Positions 15,001 to 22,666 of a stretch of DNA of 32,355 nt are shown in pieces. The position numbers were made by a program, and so were the translations under genes. Source of the DNA: JAGPKI01 sp052034135 (GTDB lineage Bacteria; Caldisericota; Caldisericia; UBA6126; JAGPKI01); NCBI GenBank assembly GCA_052034135.1, contig JBPOJC010000063.1, positions 1 to 32,355 of the forward strand, in the 5' to 3' direction. Numbering within the stretch: position 1 is the stretch's first letter; every line of letters starts with the position of its first letter. The notes below the pieces were generated by a model. The model had not been told where the DNA came from. It saw nothing but the letters and a program-made list of their open reading frames with translations, and ran no database searches.

Positions 15001-15837
15001 ATGAACACAAATTTATATCATAAATTTATAGAAAATGCATTATTAGAAGATATGCCTTACGATGACATAACAACAAGTAGCTTAATACCAGAAAATTCTA
15101 CTGTTATAGCTTATATCCTATGTAAGGAAAATTGTATTTTATGTGGTATTGATCTTGTAAAGGAAATATTTTTTAGTTTAAGCAAAACTGTTGAATTCGA
15201 AAAACTCTTTCAGGATGGGGATAAAATACAAAAAGATGATAAAATTTGCAAAATTTTTGGTAATACAAGAGCAATTTTGCAAGGAGAAAGAATATCTTTA
15301 AATTTACTTTCATATCTATCAGGAATAGCTTCGCAAACTTCTGCTTATGTAGATATAGCAAATAAATATGGAGTTAAAATCCTTGATACAAGAAAAACTC
15401 TTCCCTTATATAGGAGCATGGTTAAATATGCAGTGGTAACCGGCGGTGGATCAAACCATAGATTTAACCTTTCAGATATGATAATGATAAAAGATAACCA
15501 TATAAAAGTTATTGGCGGAATCACAGAAGTATTAAGTAATATAAAAGAATTGAAAGACAAATATCCTTTTGCAAAGATTGAAGTAGAAGTAAAGAATATC
15601 AAAGAAGCAATGTTAGCATTAAGATATTCACCTGATGTAATAATGCTTGATAATTTCTCGGTTTCAGACTGTAGTGAAGCAATTTCATATCTAAAAGGAA
15701 AAGCGGAGATAGAAATATCTGGTGGTATAAATCTATCTAATATTTCAGAATATGCAAAATTAAAGCCAGACTATATCTCGGTTGGTTCAATTACTCATTC
15801 AGTTAATGCAATAGATTTTAGTCTTGAAATAGACTAA
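15001..15837 (+). CDS. nadC: Nicotinate-nucleotide pyrophosphorylase (quinolinate phosphoribosyltransferase)
   Basis: A 278-residue enzyme converting quinolinate and PRPP to nicotinate mononucleotide, CO2 and pyrophosphate. Hallmarks are LLEDMPYDDITTSSLIP at the N-terminus, GERISLNLLSYLSGIAS, the TRKTLPLYR segment (quinolinate-binding Arg/Lys), GGGSNHRFNLSDMIMIKDNH, and the C-terminal barrel strands EVEV, IMLDN and EISGGI. AAAGGAG lies 13 nt before the ATG, a long spacing. It is the last gene of the nadABC operon. Its stop overlaps the stop of yraN, which converges from the other strand. Confidence 0.95.
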   Translation: MNTNLYHKFIENALLEDMPYDDITTSSLIPENSTVIAYILCKENCILCGIDLVKEIFFSLSKTVEFEKLFQDGDKIQKDDKICKIFGNTRAILQGERISLNLLSYLSGIASQTSAYVDIANKYGVKILDTRKTLPLYRSMVKYAVVTGGGSNHRFNLSDMIMIKDNHIKVIGGITEVLSNIKELKDKYPFAKIEVEVKNIKEAMLALRYSPDVIMLDNFSVSDCSEAISYLKGKAEIEISGGINLSNISEYAKLKPDYISVGSITHSVNAIDFSLEID

Positions 15838-16193
15838 TAACTAACAGCATTATCGTAAATTGTGATACTTAAAACTTCGTTTTTTTCGTTCAATATTAAA
15901 GCCACAAAGTCAATCTGAAAGGCTTTATTTAAATTGTTTTCTTTTAAATAACTAAGTGCAGTTTTTATGATTCTATCCTGCTTTCTTAAGGAATATGCTT
16001 CTTCAGGTGTACCAAATAGAAGGGATTTTCTTGTTTTTACTTCAACGAAATGAATTTTATCATCTTTAGACGCAATAATATCTATTTCTCCATATTTTGT
16101 ATGATAGTTTCTGCTGATTATTTTAAATCCTAAATTCTTAAGGTAATTTGAAACATAATTTTCACCAAAGTTTCCAAGTTCTTTTCTTGACAT
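15834..16193 (-). CDS. yraN: YraN-family (UPF0102) nuclease-like protein
   Basis: A 119-residue protein of the UPF0102/YraN family. GNFGENYVSNYLKNLGFKII, then the PD-(D/E)xK-like core GEIDIIASKDDKIHFVEVKT, with Asp and Glu-x-Lys in register, show an endonuclease-like fold. The family's exact function is not established; it commonly lies near rnhB, lepB and rplS, as here. Its ATG overlaps the stop of the NERD gene by 1 nt (TAATG), so they are coupled. Its stop codon overlaps that of nadC on the opposite strand. Confidence 0.9.
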   Translation of the reverse strand: MSRKELGNFGENYVSNYLKNLGFKIISRNYHTKYGEIDIIASKDDKIHFVEVKTRKSLLFGTPEEAYSLRKQDRIIKTALSYLKENNLNKAFQIDFVALILNEKNEVLSITIYDNAVSY

Positions 16194-16921
16194 TATAGCT
16201 CTTTAAGAAGCGATGCTATTTTTTCAATATCCTTTTCAGGGATTTTGGTCTTTTCAAAATTCTTTATGTAATCAAATAAATCATTAACTTTTAATATAAC
16301 TACAGTTTCATCTTTAGTATTAAGAATGGCCTCTTCGTTTGTGAAAACCACCATTCCCTGAATCCAATAGGGAAACTCGTGAGTTCCAAATAATCTCTTT
16401 GATTTTTTATCCAGAAAAGACTTTAATTCCCATACATTTCTCTTAAGTTGTCTGCTCGGATTTGTAATGTAGCCTTTGTAAATACCTCCCATTTTCCCGA
16501 CTTTTTGATATTCCCAAAGATCTCCTGTGCAGCTTATTTCACCTTTATAATTTTTTGTTTCAATAAGAAAAATTCCATTTGGACCAATAAGTAGATGGTC
16601 TATATCGCAATTTTTGAAAGGTAAAGATAAATTATTAAGCAATATGTAGTTATCGTCAAGTTTATGTAAAGTTTCTTCAACCTTTTTTTGTCCAAGGAGA
16701 CCTGCTCTCCATATGCGAGCCTGAGTGATCTTGTTTTCGTATAGATACCCGCATAAAACGAATACAAACCCTCCTATAAAAAAAGCAAGTAAATCATCTC
16801 TATAAATTCCCAATGTCATAACAAAAAAACCAGTAATTGTAAGGATTATTTCCAAAATAGACCTAAATTCTAAACCTGCGAGCATATCCTTAACAAAATT
16901 CTTTTTGTTTATTACTCTCAT
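16193..16921 (-). CDS. Membrane protein with NERD (nuclease-related) domain
   Basis: A 242-residue protein. Two transmembrane segments lie at about residues 22-40 and 45-61. A NERD domain follows (about 74-190): GLLGQKKVEETLHKL, CDIDHLLIGPNGIFLIETKN with Asp108 and Glu121-x-Lys123, then the KGEISCTGDLWEY block. NERD is related to PD-(D/E)xK nucleases; its substrate is generally unknown. It is inserted between rnhB and yraN, 10 nt after rnhB. So two nuclease-fold genes sit side by side, one membrane-bound. DNA uptake, export or signalling roles are possible but not shown. Confidence 0.85.
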   Translation of the reverse strand: MRVINKKNFVKDMLAGLEFRSILEIILTITGFFVMTLGIYRDDLLAFFIGGFVFVLCGYLYENKITQARIWRAGLLGQKKVEETLHKLDDNYILLNNLSLPFKNCDIDHLLIGPNGIFLIETKNYKGEISCTGDLWEYQKVGKMGGIYKGYITNPSRQLKRNVWELKSFLDKKSKRLFGTHEFPYWIQGMVVFTNEEAILNTKDETVVILKVNDLFDYIKNFEKTKIPEKDIEKIASLLKEL

Positions 16922-16931
16922 TGCAGAAAAA

Positions 16932-17558
16932 TTATACCTTAAAAGTTAATCTATGAAGATGCGAGAAACCATAATTCGAAATTGCAAGAATATGCTCTTT
17001 TGTTCCATAACCTTTATTTTTAGATAATGAATAATTAGGATATAGCTCATCTAAAACATTCATTATTTCATCTCTTATTACCTTTGCTACTATAGAAGCA
17101 GTAGCAATAATAGCAACTTCAGAGTCTCCCTTCTTTATAGCAACTTGCTTGCAGTTAAAATCCTCTAAGATAAAGTTACCGTCTATTAAAACTAATGGAT
17201 TTGTGTAGTTGGCAAACTCTTTATTTATAGCAATAAGGCATTGAGAAAGAGCTTTCTTCATGGCTAATTTAGTAGCGTTAAGGATATTTATTTTATCGAT
17301 AACTGCTTGGGAAACAACGCCCATACCTAAAAATGGATTTTGCTTAAGAATTTCTAAAAAAATTTCCGCTCTCTTGTTTTCCGAAACCTTCTTAGAATCA
17401 TATACATCAATCCTTTTACAGTCGCGTAAAGCAACTGCAGCAGCTACGACAGGTCCAGCCAAACTACCTCTTCCTGCTTCATCTATCCCGATACAAATAT
17501 CAGGAGAAAAAACCTTAGCTAACTTCTCCTGATTTTCCCATAAAACTTTGTGCTTCAA
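16932..17558 (-). CDS. rnhB: Ribonuclease HII
   Basis: A 208-residue enzyme that cuts the RNA strand of RNA-DNA hybrids, including single ribonucleotides left in DNA. Motifs: GIDEAGRGSLAGPVVAAAV (catalytic Asp26 and Glu27), YDSKKVSENKRAEIF, LIDGNF and KGDSEVAIIATASIVAKVIR, followed by the KGYGTKEH segment. Length is normal. It starts 1 nt after lepB ends, as part of rplS-lepB-rnhB-NERD-yraN. Confidence 0.95.
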   Translation of the reverse strand: MKHKVLWENQEKLAKVFSPDICIGIDEAGRGSLAGPVVAAAVALRDCKRIDVYDSKKVSENKRAEIFLEILKQNPFLGMGVVSQAVIDKINILNATKLAMKKALSQCLIAINKEFANYTNPLVLIDGNFILEDFNCKQVAIKKGDSEVAIIATASIVAKVIRDEIMNVLDELYPNYSLSKNKGYGTKEHILAISNYGFSHLHRLTFKV

Positions 17559-17559
17559 C

Positions 17560-18096
17560 TTATTTATTATGTGGTTTATTGCTTAGTACAGCAAAAGCAC
17601 TTGGAGGCCAAAATATAAGAGTAGCTTTTCCAACCATTGATTCTTTACTTATAGGTCCAAATTCACGGCTATCAAGGCTATTATTTCTGTGGTCTCCCAT
17701 TACAAAATATTCATCCTTGCCAAGAGTTAATGGTCCATAAACGCCAGGTGTAGCTACATTAACATAATTCTCTTCAAGAGGGATACCATTTATTAATATT
17801 TCTCCATTTCTTATCTCTATTGTTTCCCCTGGAAGAGCTACTATTCTTTTAACATAAAAAACTTTTGAACCGTTCGGTGGGCGAAAAACTACTATATCAC
17901 CTCTTTTAGGATCGTTAAACCTATAAGAAATTTTGTTTACTATTATCAAATTATTTTCTTTTAAAGTAGGTAGCATTGAACCCATTTGGACTCGATAAGG
18001 TTGAAATAGAAAACTTCTTATCAAAAATGCTATTAAAAGCGCAATTGCAATAGTTTCAATCCAGTCTAAAATCTCTTTCTTTATACTTGGATTCAT
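17560..18096 (-). CDS. lepB: Signal peptidase I
   Basis: A 178-residue membrane protease that removes signal peptides from exported proteins. One N-terminal transmembrane helix (residues about 12-31) is followed by the catalytic Ser40 in QMGSMLPTL and the general base Lys83 in YVKRIVALPGE. The C-terminal box DEYFVMGDHRNNSLDSREFG is intact. It is the short Gram-positive-like form. It lies 4 nt after rplS. Several proteins in this window have signal peptides and are plausible substrates. Confidence 0.95.
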   Translation of the reverse strand: MNPSIKKEILDWIETIAIALLIAFLIRSFLFQPYRVQMGSMLPTLKENNLIIVNKISYRFNDPKRGDIVVFRPPNGSKVFYVKRIVALPGETIEIRNGEILINGIPLEENYVNVATPGVYGPLTLGKDEYFVMGDHRNNSLDSREFGPISKESMVGKATLIFWPPSAFAVLSNKPHNK

Positions 18097-18100
18097 AATT

Positions 18101-18472
18101 TTATTCTTCTTTTTTGCTCGCTTTCTTAAATACTAATCTTCTCTCAATTTTTGCTTTCTTACCTTTAGCAGTTCTAAGGTAATATAGCTTGGCTCTTCTA
18201 ACCTTCCCCCTGCTTGCTACTTCTATTTTAGCTATTGCCGGAGAATTAAGGGGAAAAACCTTTTCAATACTTATGCCGTCAGAAACCTTCCTAACGCAGA
18301 AACTTTCGGAAATACCTCCACCTTTCCTGCCAATAACAACACCTTCAAAAATCTGAACTCTTTCTTTATTTCCTTCCTTTATCTTTTGATGTACCCTAAC
18401 GGTATCTCCTACCCAAAAATCGGGTATATCATTCCTAATCATATCTTTTGTAATATCTTCTATAATACCCAT
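18101..18472 (-). CDS. rplS: 50S ribosomal protein L19
   Basis: A 123-residue protein matching L19: the PDFWVGDTVRVHQKIKEGNK start region, RVQIFEGVVIGRKGGGISES, FCVRKVSDGISIEKVFPLNS, and the RGKVRRAKLYYLR basic segment. L19 sits at the interface of the 30S and 50S subunits. In many bacteria it follows trmD, rimM and rpsP; here those genes are absent upstream and rplS has its own promoter. GGAAAGGATG precedes the ATG on the minus strand. Confidence 0.95.
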   Translation of the reverse strand: MGIIEDITKDMIRNDIPDFWVGDTVRVHQKIKEGNKERVQIFEGVVIGRKGGGISESFCVRKVSDGISIEKVFPLNSPAIAKIEVASRGKVRRAKLYYLRTAKGKKAKIERRLVFKKASKKEE

Positions 18473-18511
18473 TTTAAAAACATCCTTTCCAAAAAATAAA
18501 TCAATTTTATT

Positions 18512-18539
18512 ATTATACCAACTTTGCCTATCTTCTCAA
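18512..18539 (-). promoter_or_regulatory. Promoter of rplS operon
   Basis: On the minus strand TTGAGA (18539-18534), a 16-bp spacer and TATAAT (18517-18512) lie about 40 bp upstream of rplS. Confidence 0.7.
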
Positions 18540-18623
18540 AGAGAGATAATAATTTACATAAAGAAAAATTTTATACATATTCGCGGTAAAATATTTGATG
18601 CAATCAAGTAAAACAAAAATGTT

Positions 18624-19922
18624 TTATATTTTTGTGGTAAACTTTTCAGAAAGTAAAAAATCTATTAGTGCAACAAAATTTATCTCTTTATTCTTTATGG
18701 TTTTTTTATCATTAACATTTTTAGTTATAACAATCCCGTAATTAAGTTCAAATTTATCGAGAAAGCTTAATAATCCAGATAGATCTCGCTCGATTATTTT
18801 ATCTCTATACTTTATTTCCACAGGAATAGGTTCTTCCTCCTGAAGAACAATATCAACTTCTTTTTTGTCAGTTGATCTATAGAAAAAAAATGCATTTAAG
18901 TGAGAAACTATAAGATTTTCAATAACAGATGAATAAAAAGTTTCATCATTCCTCTTTTCTGGAAATAGAAGCAATGGAATTGATGTGATTGATGGATAAA
19001 ACTTTTTAAGTTTCCTTTCTGTACATACAAAATTACCAGAAAAGTTATATAAAATATTAACAAGCATTGAAGCTTTTAAGTAGGTAATATAGTTTTCAAT
19101 TGTTCTGCGATCCCTTTTTAGGTCAGAGGATAGTGTTTTGTAATCAAGAATCATTCCTGGTCTTGAAGATATTATTTTAAGTATTTTTAACAGAAGCGCT
19201 GGTTCTTCGACTCTATAAACTTGAGGAATATCTATAAAGGTAATTCTCTCAACAATAGAATTTATACAATAATTTGAAAGAAATCTCTCATTTTCTTCAT
19301 TAATTAGCTCAATAAACCCAGAAGTTAAAATATAATGGAATAATTGTAACTCAAGCTCTCTTCTAAAAATATCAATCCTATCAATATCATATGAAAAATT
19401 CTTAAATTCGAGATATTCTTTAAAGGTAAGAAGATGGAGAAGAAATTCAAAGCTCCTTCCAGCCAAACTTTCTTTTGAACCTTTTTCCATATCGAGAGAA
19501 CTTGAACCTGTAATAAAAATCTTTAAATTTGGGTTAAGATCATATAAAATCTTAACCTTATCTGGCCAGTTTTTGAGCTTTTGTACCTCGTCCAAGAAAA
19601 TGTAAACTCTATCAAAATCTGATATCTTTTTCTTTAACACTTGAGTTTCATATTGCTCAATAATTTTATCAATTTCCTGGATTTCCTCGTCGAAAGAAAA
19701 ATATAGAATTTGATAAGGATTTGTGTGCTTCTCTTTAATCAAATAATCAATAAACTGGTACATTAGAGTTGTTTTTCCTACTCGTCTTATTCCTTTTATT
19801 ATAATAATTTGTCTCCTTTCAAAATATAGAAGTAGCTCGTAAAAAAAGTTTCTTCTCTTACCTAAAAGCTCTGGGTTCACTGCTTTTTCAATCCACCACT
19901 TATTCCATTTTTCTAAATTCAT
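18624..19922 (-). CDS. AAA_14/DUF4143-family ATPase
   Basis: About 432 residues. Walker A is GIRRVGKTT (residues 44-52), Walker B is VYIFLDEVQK, and the sensor strand is IFITGSSS. The C-terminal DUF4143 part ends in a PD-(D/E)xK-like core: KEVDIVLQEEEPIPVEIKYR. The family (COG1373) is common in archaea and thermophilic bacteria and often solitary; its function is not settled. A GTG at 19928 would add two codons, but GAGG at 5 nt upstream favours the ATG at 19922. It has its own promoter and diverges from the restriction-modification locus. Confidence 0.88.
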   Translation of the reverse strand: MNLEKWNKWWIEKAVNPELLGKRRNFFYELLLYFERRQIIIIKGIRRVGKTTLMYQFIDYLIKEKHTNPYQILYFSFDEEIQEIDKIIEQYETQVLKKKISDFDRVYIFLDEVQKLKNWPDKVKILYDLNPNLKIFITGSSSLDMEKGSKESLAGRSFEFLLHLLTFKEYLEFKNFSYDIDRIDIFRRELELQLFHYILTSGFIELINEENERFLSNYCINSIVERITFIDIPQVYRVEEPALLLKILKIISSRPGMILDYKTLSSDLKRDRRTIENYITYLKASMLVNILYNFSGNFVCTERKLKKFYPSITSIPLLLFPEKRNDETFYSSVIENLIVSHLNAFFFYRSTDKKEVDIVLQEEEPIPVEIKYRDKIIERDLSGLLSFLDKFELNYGIVITKNVNDKKTIKNKEINFVALIDFLLSEKFTTKI

Positions 19923-19955
19923 GTACACCTCAATGTATTTATTTTATAATTTTAA

Positions 19956-19971
19956 TTACATTATAATGTAA
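19956..19971. promoter_or_regulatory. Perfect 16-bp palindrome overlapping the ATPase promoter
   Basis: TTACATTATAATGTAA is a perfect palindrome. It contains the minus-strand -10 box and, by symmetry, a plus-strand TATAAT. It could be an operator for a dimeric repressor, but AT-rich palindromes also arise by chance. Confidence 0.45.
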
Positions 19972-19987
19972 CTAATATTTATTTCAA
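19960..19987 (-). promoter_or_regulatory. Promoter of the ATPase gene
   Basis: On the minus strand TTGAAA (19987-19982), a 16-bp spacer and TATAAT (19965-19960) lie about 40 bp upstream of the ATG. Confidence 0.65.
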
Positions 19988-20107
19988 AGAAATTTTGTTT
20001 ACAAAAGACAATAGATAATTCATTTTTAAGTTTAACACATCAAATATTTTTGTTTTTAACATAAAGATGTAAAATAATCTTGAATTATTAAGTTTCTATC
20101 TGAGAAA

Positions 20108-22567
20108 ATGGAGGGCTTTTTGAACGGAGATAAAATAACATTAAGGCAGATTGAAACATATCTTTTCAAGGCTGCAGATATATTACGTGGCAATATGGAT
20201 GCTTCTGAATACAAAGAATACATCTTCGGCATGATATTTCTAAAGCATGTTTCAGATGTTTTTGAAATTAGTAAAGAAAAAATAAGGAAAAACCTCGAAG
20301 AATTAAATTACCCACAAAGCATGATTGAAGAAAATCTCGAAGATGCTGCCAATTATGGTGGAGAAACATTCTTTGTGCCAAAAGAAGCTCGATGGGTAAA
20401 TATCCTCCGTCTGAAAGAAAGTGTGGGTGAAACCCTCAACAAAGCCCTCTATGCAATTGAGGAAAGCAACCCTGAGCTTGAAGGAGTGCTCAAACATATA
20501 GACTTTAATGCAACAAAAGGGAAAACAAAACTTAAAGATAGTCAGCTTGTGGACCTTATCAATCATTTTAATAAATACAAACTTACCGCAGACAATTTTG
20601 AATTTCCAGATTTGCTTGGTGCAGCTTATGAATATTTACTTAAGCAATTTGCAGATTCTGCTGGCAAAAAGGGCGGTGAATTTTATACGCCTCCAGAAGT
20701 GAAAAAATTGATGGTTCAACTGGTAAAGCCGCAGGAAGGAATGACGATATACGACCCTACAGTTGGCTCAGGAGGTTTTTTGATAGAAGCAAAATTTTAT
20801 GTCGAGAGTCTTGGGCAAAACGGAATGAACCTTGGGCTCTACGGTCAGGAATTAAACGGGCTTACATGGTCAATATGTAAAATGAATATGATACTCCATG
20901 GCATCCCTGATGCACACATCGAAAATGATGACACTATAGTAAACCCAAGATTTATTAGCGAAACAAACAGTAACATAAGAAAGTTTGACAGGGTCCTTGC
21001 AAATCCACCTTTCTCTCAGAACTATTCCAGAACAAATATGAAGTTCGAAGAAAGATTTAAGTATGGATTTACTCCTGAAAATGGAAAGAAAGCCGACTTA
21101 ATGTTCCTCCAGCATATGATTGCAAGCACCAAGGAGGACGGCATGCTTGCATCCGTTATGCCACATGGAGTTTTGTTTAGAGGCGGGCAGGAAAAGGTAA
21201 TTCGTGAAGGTATTGTAAAAGATGACCTCATTGAGGCAATTATTGGGCTCCCTGCAAAGCTTTTCTACAATGTAGGCATTCCTGCATGTATTATCGTTAT
21301 AAACAAAAATAAAGACCCGCAGATGAAAAATAAAATCCTCTTTATAAATGCCGATAAAGAATACGGCGAGGGGAGAAACCAGAATTACCTCAGGCCTGAA
21401 GATATCGAAAAAATAAGGACAGTTTTTGATAACAAACTTGCAGTGCCTAAATACTCACAAATTGTTGATGTAGAAGAAATTGAAGAGAATGATTTTAACC
21501 TAAATATAAGAAGGTATGTGGATAATTCAGATGATCCTGAAATTGAGGATGTTGCATGCCACATCAAGGGGGGTATTCCTCGAAGCGAGATAGACCAATT
21601 CTTAGAAACCCTCCAAAGATTTCATTTTAACCCCTCCACTCTGCTTGAAGAAAATGGTAGCGGCTATTTTTCATTCAAAGGAAATATTCATGATAAAAGT
21701 GAGATCAAAGATATTGTCGAAAGCGATGATGGCATAATAGAGGTGCATTCAGAGCATATCGATAAGCTCAAAGAATGGTTCACGGAAATTCTACCCGAAA
21801 TTGAAAACTTTCCAAAGAAAAATAACCTATGGCTCTTCAGAAATAACGCACTAAATTCACTAAAAGAGAAGCTTATTCCGCTTAATGCAATTGATGAATT
21901 TAAGATAGCAGGCGTATTTGTAAACTGGTGGGAAGAGCTCTTTTATGATTTTAAATCCATCATTGCGGATGGTTTTAATAAAAACCTTGTTGAAGATGAA
22001 AGCATAAAAGCAAAATTTTTTAAGAACGAGCTTTCCGAAATTGAAGCTTTCGAAGGCAAAATTGCATCAGCCGAAGGCGAGCTAAATGAACTTTTAGAAG
22101 AAGATGAAGATTGGGACGATGAAGAACAGGGTATAAAAACCGCAAGCAAAGTGAAAGCCCATATAAAAGAAACAATAAAAGATTTGAAGCAAAATCCCAA
22201 CGCATTTGCTATAGAAGAGATGAAAAAGTGGGAAGATTTAATTTCGAGAATAGAAAGCAAAGAAAAGGAACTTAACAGTTTAAGAAAAGAGCTTAAGGCA
22301 TTAGAGAAAGGTATAGATAGTAAAGTTGCTGCAAAAAGGGCTTCTCTTACCGAAACCGAGATAAAAGACCTCGTCTTTGTGAAATTTCACGAAGTGGCAA
22401 GTGCACAGCTCAATACATACCTAAACAGAGAAAAAAGAGAAATTATAAAGTTCTTTGAGAACCTCTGGAACAAATACAAAGTGTCGCTTTCAGAACTTAC
22501 AAAAGAGCGAGATGAGGAAGTTGCCAAGTTAAATGATTATCTGAAAAAGTTAGGGTACAATGGATAA
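20108..22567 (+). CDS. hsdM: Type I restriction-modification methylase subunit HsdM, long form
   Basis: An 819-residue N6-adenine methyltransferase subunit. The HsdM N-terminal helical domain spans about residues 8-150 (LRQIETYLFKAADILRGNMD). The methylase domain has the SAM-binding motif DPTVGSGGF (216-224) and the catalytic NPPF (299-302). From about 500 a long extension follows that ordinary HsdM proteins of about 500 residues lack. It is acidic and rich in predicted coiled coil at about 640-760, with an acidic run near 680. The ATG at 20108 has no good ribosome site; an in-frame TTG at 20120 preceded by GGAGGG is an alternative start. No convincing plus-strand promoter was found. It pairs with HsdS downstream. 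Confidence 0.93.
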   Translation: MEGFLNGDKITLRQIETYLFKAADILRGNMDASEYKEYIFGMIFLKHVSDVFEISKEKIRKNLEELNYPQSMIEENLEDAANYGGETFFVPKEARWVNILRLKESVGETLNKALYAIEESNPELEGVLKHIDFNATKGKTKLKDSQLVDLINHFNKYKLTADNFEFPDLLGAAYEYLLKQFADSAGKKGGEFYTPPEVKKLMVQLVKPQEGMTIYDPTVGSGGFLIEAKFYVESLGQNGMNLGLYGQELNGLTWSICKMNMILHGIPDAHIENDDTIVNPRFISETNSNIRKFDRVLANPPFSQNYSRTNMKFEERFKYGFTPENGKKADLMFLQHMIASTKEDGMLASVMPHGVLFRGGQEKVIREGIVKDDLIEAIIGLPAKLFYNVGIPACIIVINKNKDPQMKNKILFINADKEYGEGRNQNYLRPEDIEKIRTVFDNKLAVPKYSQIVDVEEIEENDFNLNIRRYVDNSDDPEIEDVACHIKGGIPRSEIDQFLETLQRFHFNPSTLLEENGSGYFSFKGNIHDKSEIKDIVESDDGIIEVHSEHIDKLKEWFTEILPEIENFPKKNNLWLFRNNALNSLKEKLIPLNAIDEFKIAGVFVNWWEELFYDFKSIIADGFNKNLVEDESIKAKFFKNELSEIEAFEGKIASAEGELNELLEEDEDWDDEEQGIKTASKVKAHIKETIKDLKQNPNAFAIEEMKKWEDLISRIESKEKELNSLRKELKALEKGIDSKVAAKRASLTETEIKDLVFVKFHEVASAQLNTYLNREKREIIKFFENLWNKYKVSLSELTKERDEEVAKLNDYLKKLGYNG

Positions 22568-22568
22568 C

Positions 22569-22652
22569 TTTCACCTCGCACAAAAATTTGTGTGCGGTGA
22601 AACGCATTTTATTGCACACAAAAAGTGTTGCGTGCAAATCGTTGCACACAAA
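22569..22652 (+). promoter_or_regulatory. Hairpin and repeated GCACACAAA motifs between hsdM and the AlbA_2 gene
   Basis: A 16-nt arm (22569-22584) pairs with 22587-22602 with one mismatch and one G-T pair. The motif GCACACAAA then recurs: inverted at 22587-22595 (TTTGTGTGC) and direct at 22614 and 22644, plus a variant TTGCGTGCAAA at 22629-22639. No T-run follows, so this is unlikely to be a simple terminator. It could be an attenuator, an mRNA processing site or an operator for the downstream DNA-binding protein. Confidence 0.5.
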
Positions 22653-22666
22653 CATAGAGGAAGTGA

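Noticed and set aside
18604..18630. AAAACA/TGTTTT inverted repeat as terminator of the ATPase gene
   Set aside because: The stem is six A-T-rich pairs and too weak to call a terminator.
20047..20075. Promoter for hsdM with TAAAAT at 20070
   Set aside because: No acceptable -35 box at 16-18 bp; AT-rich chance match.
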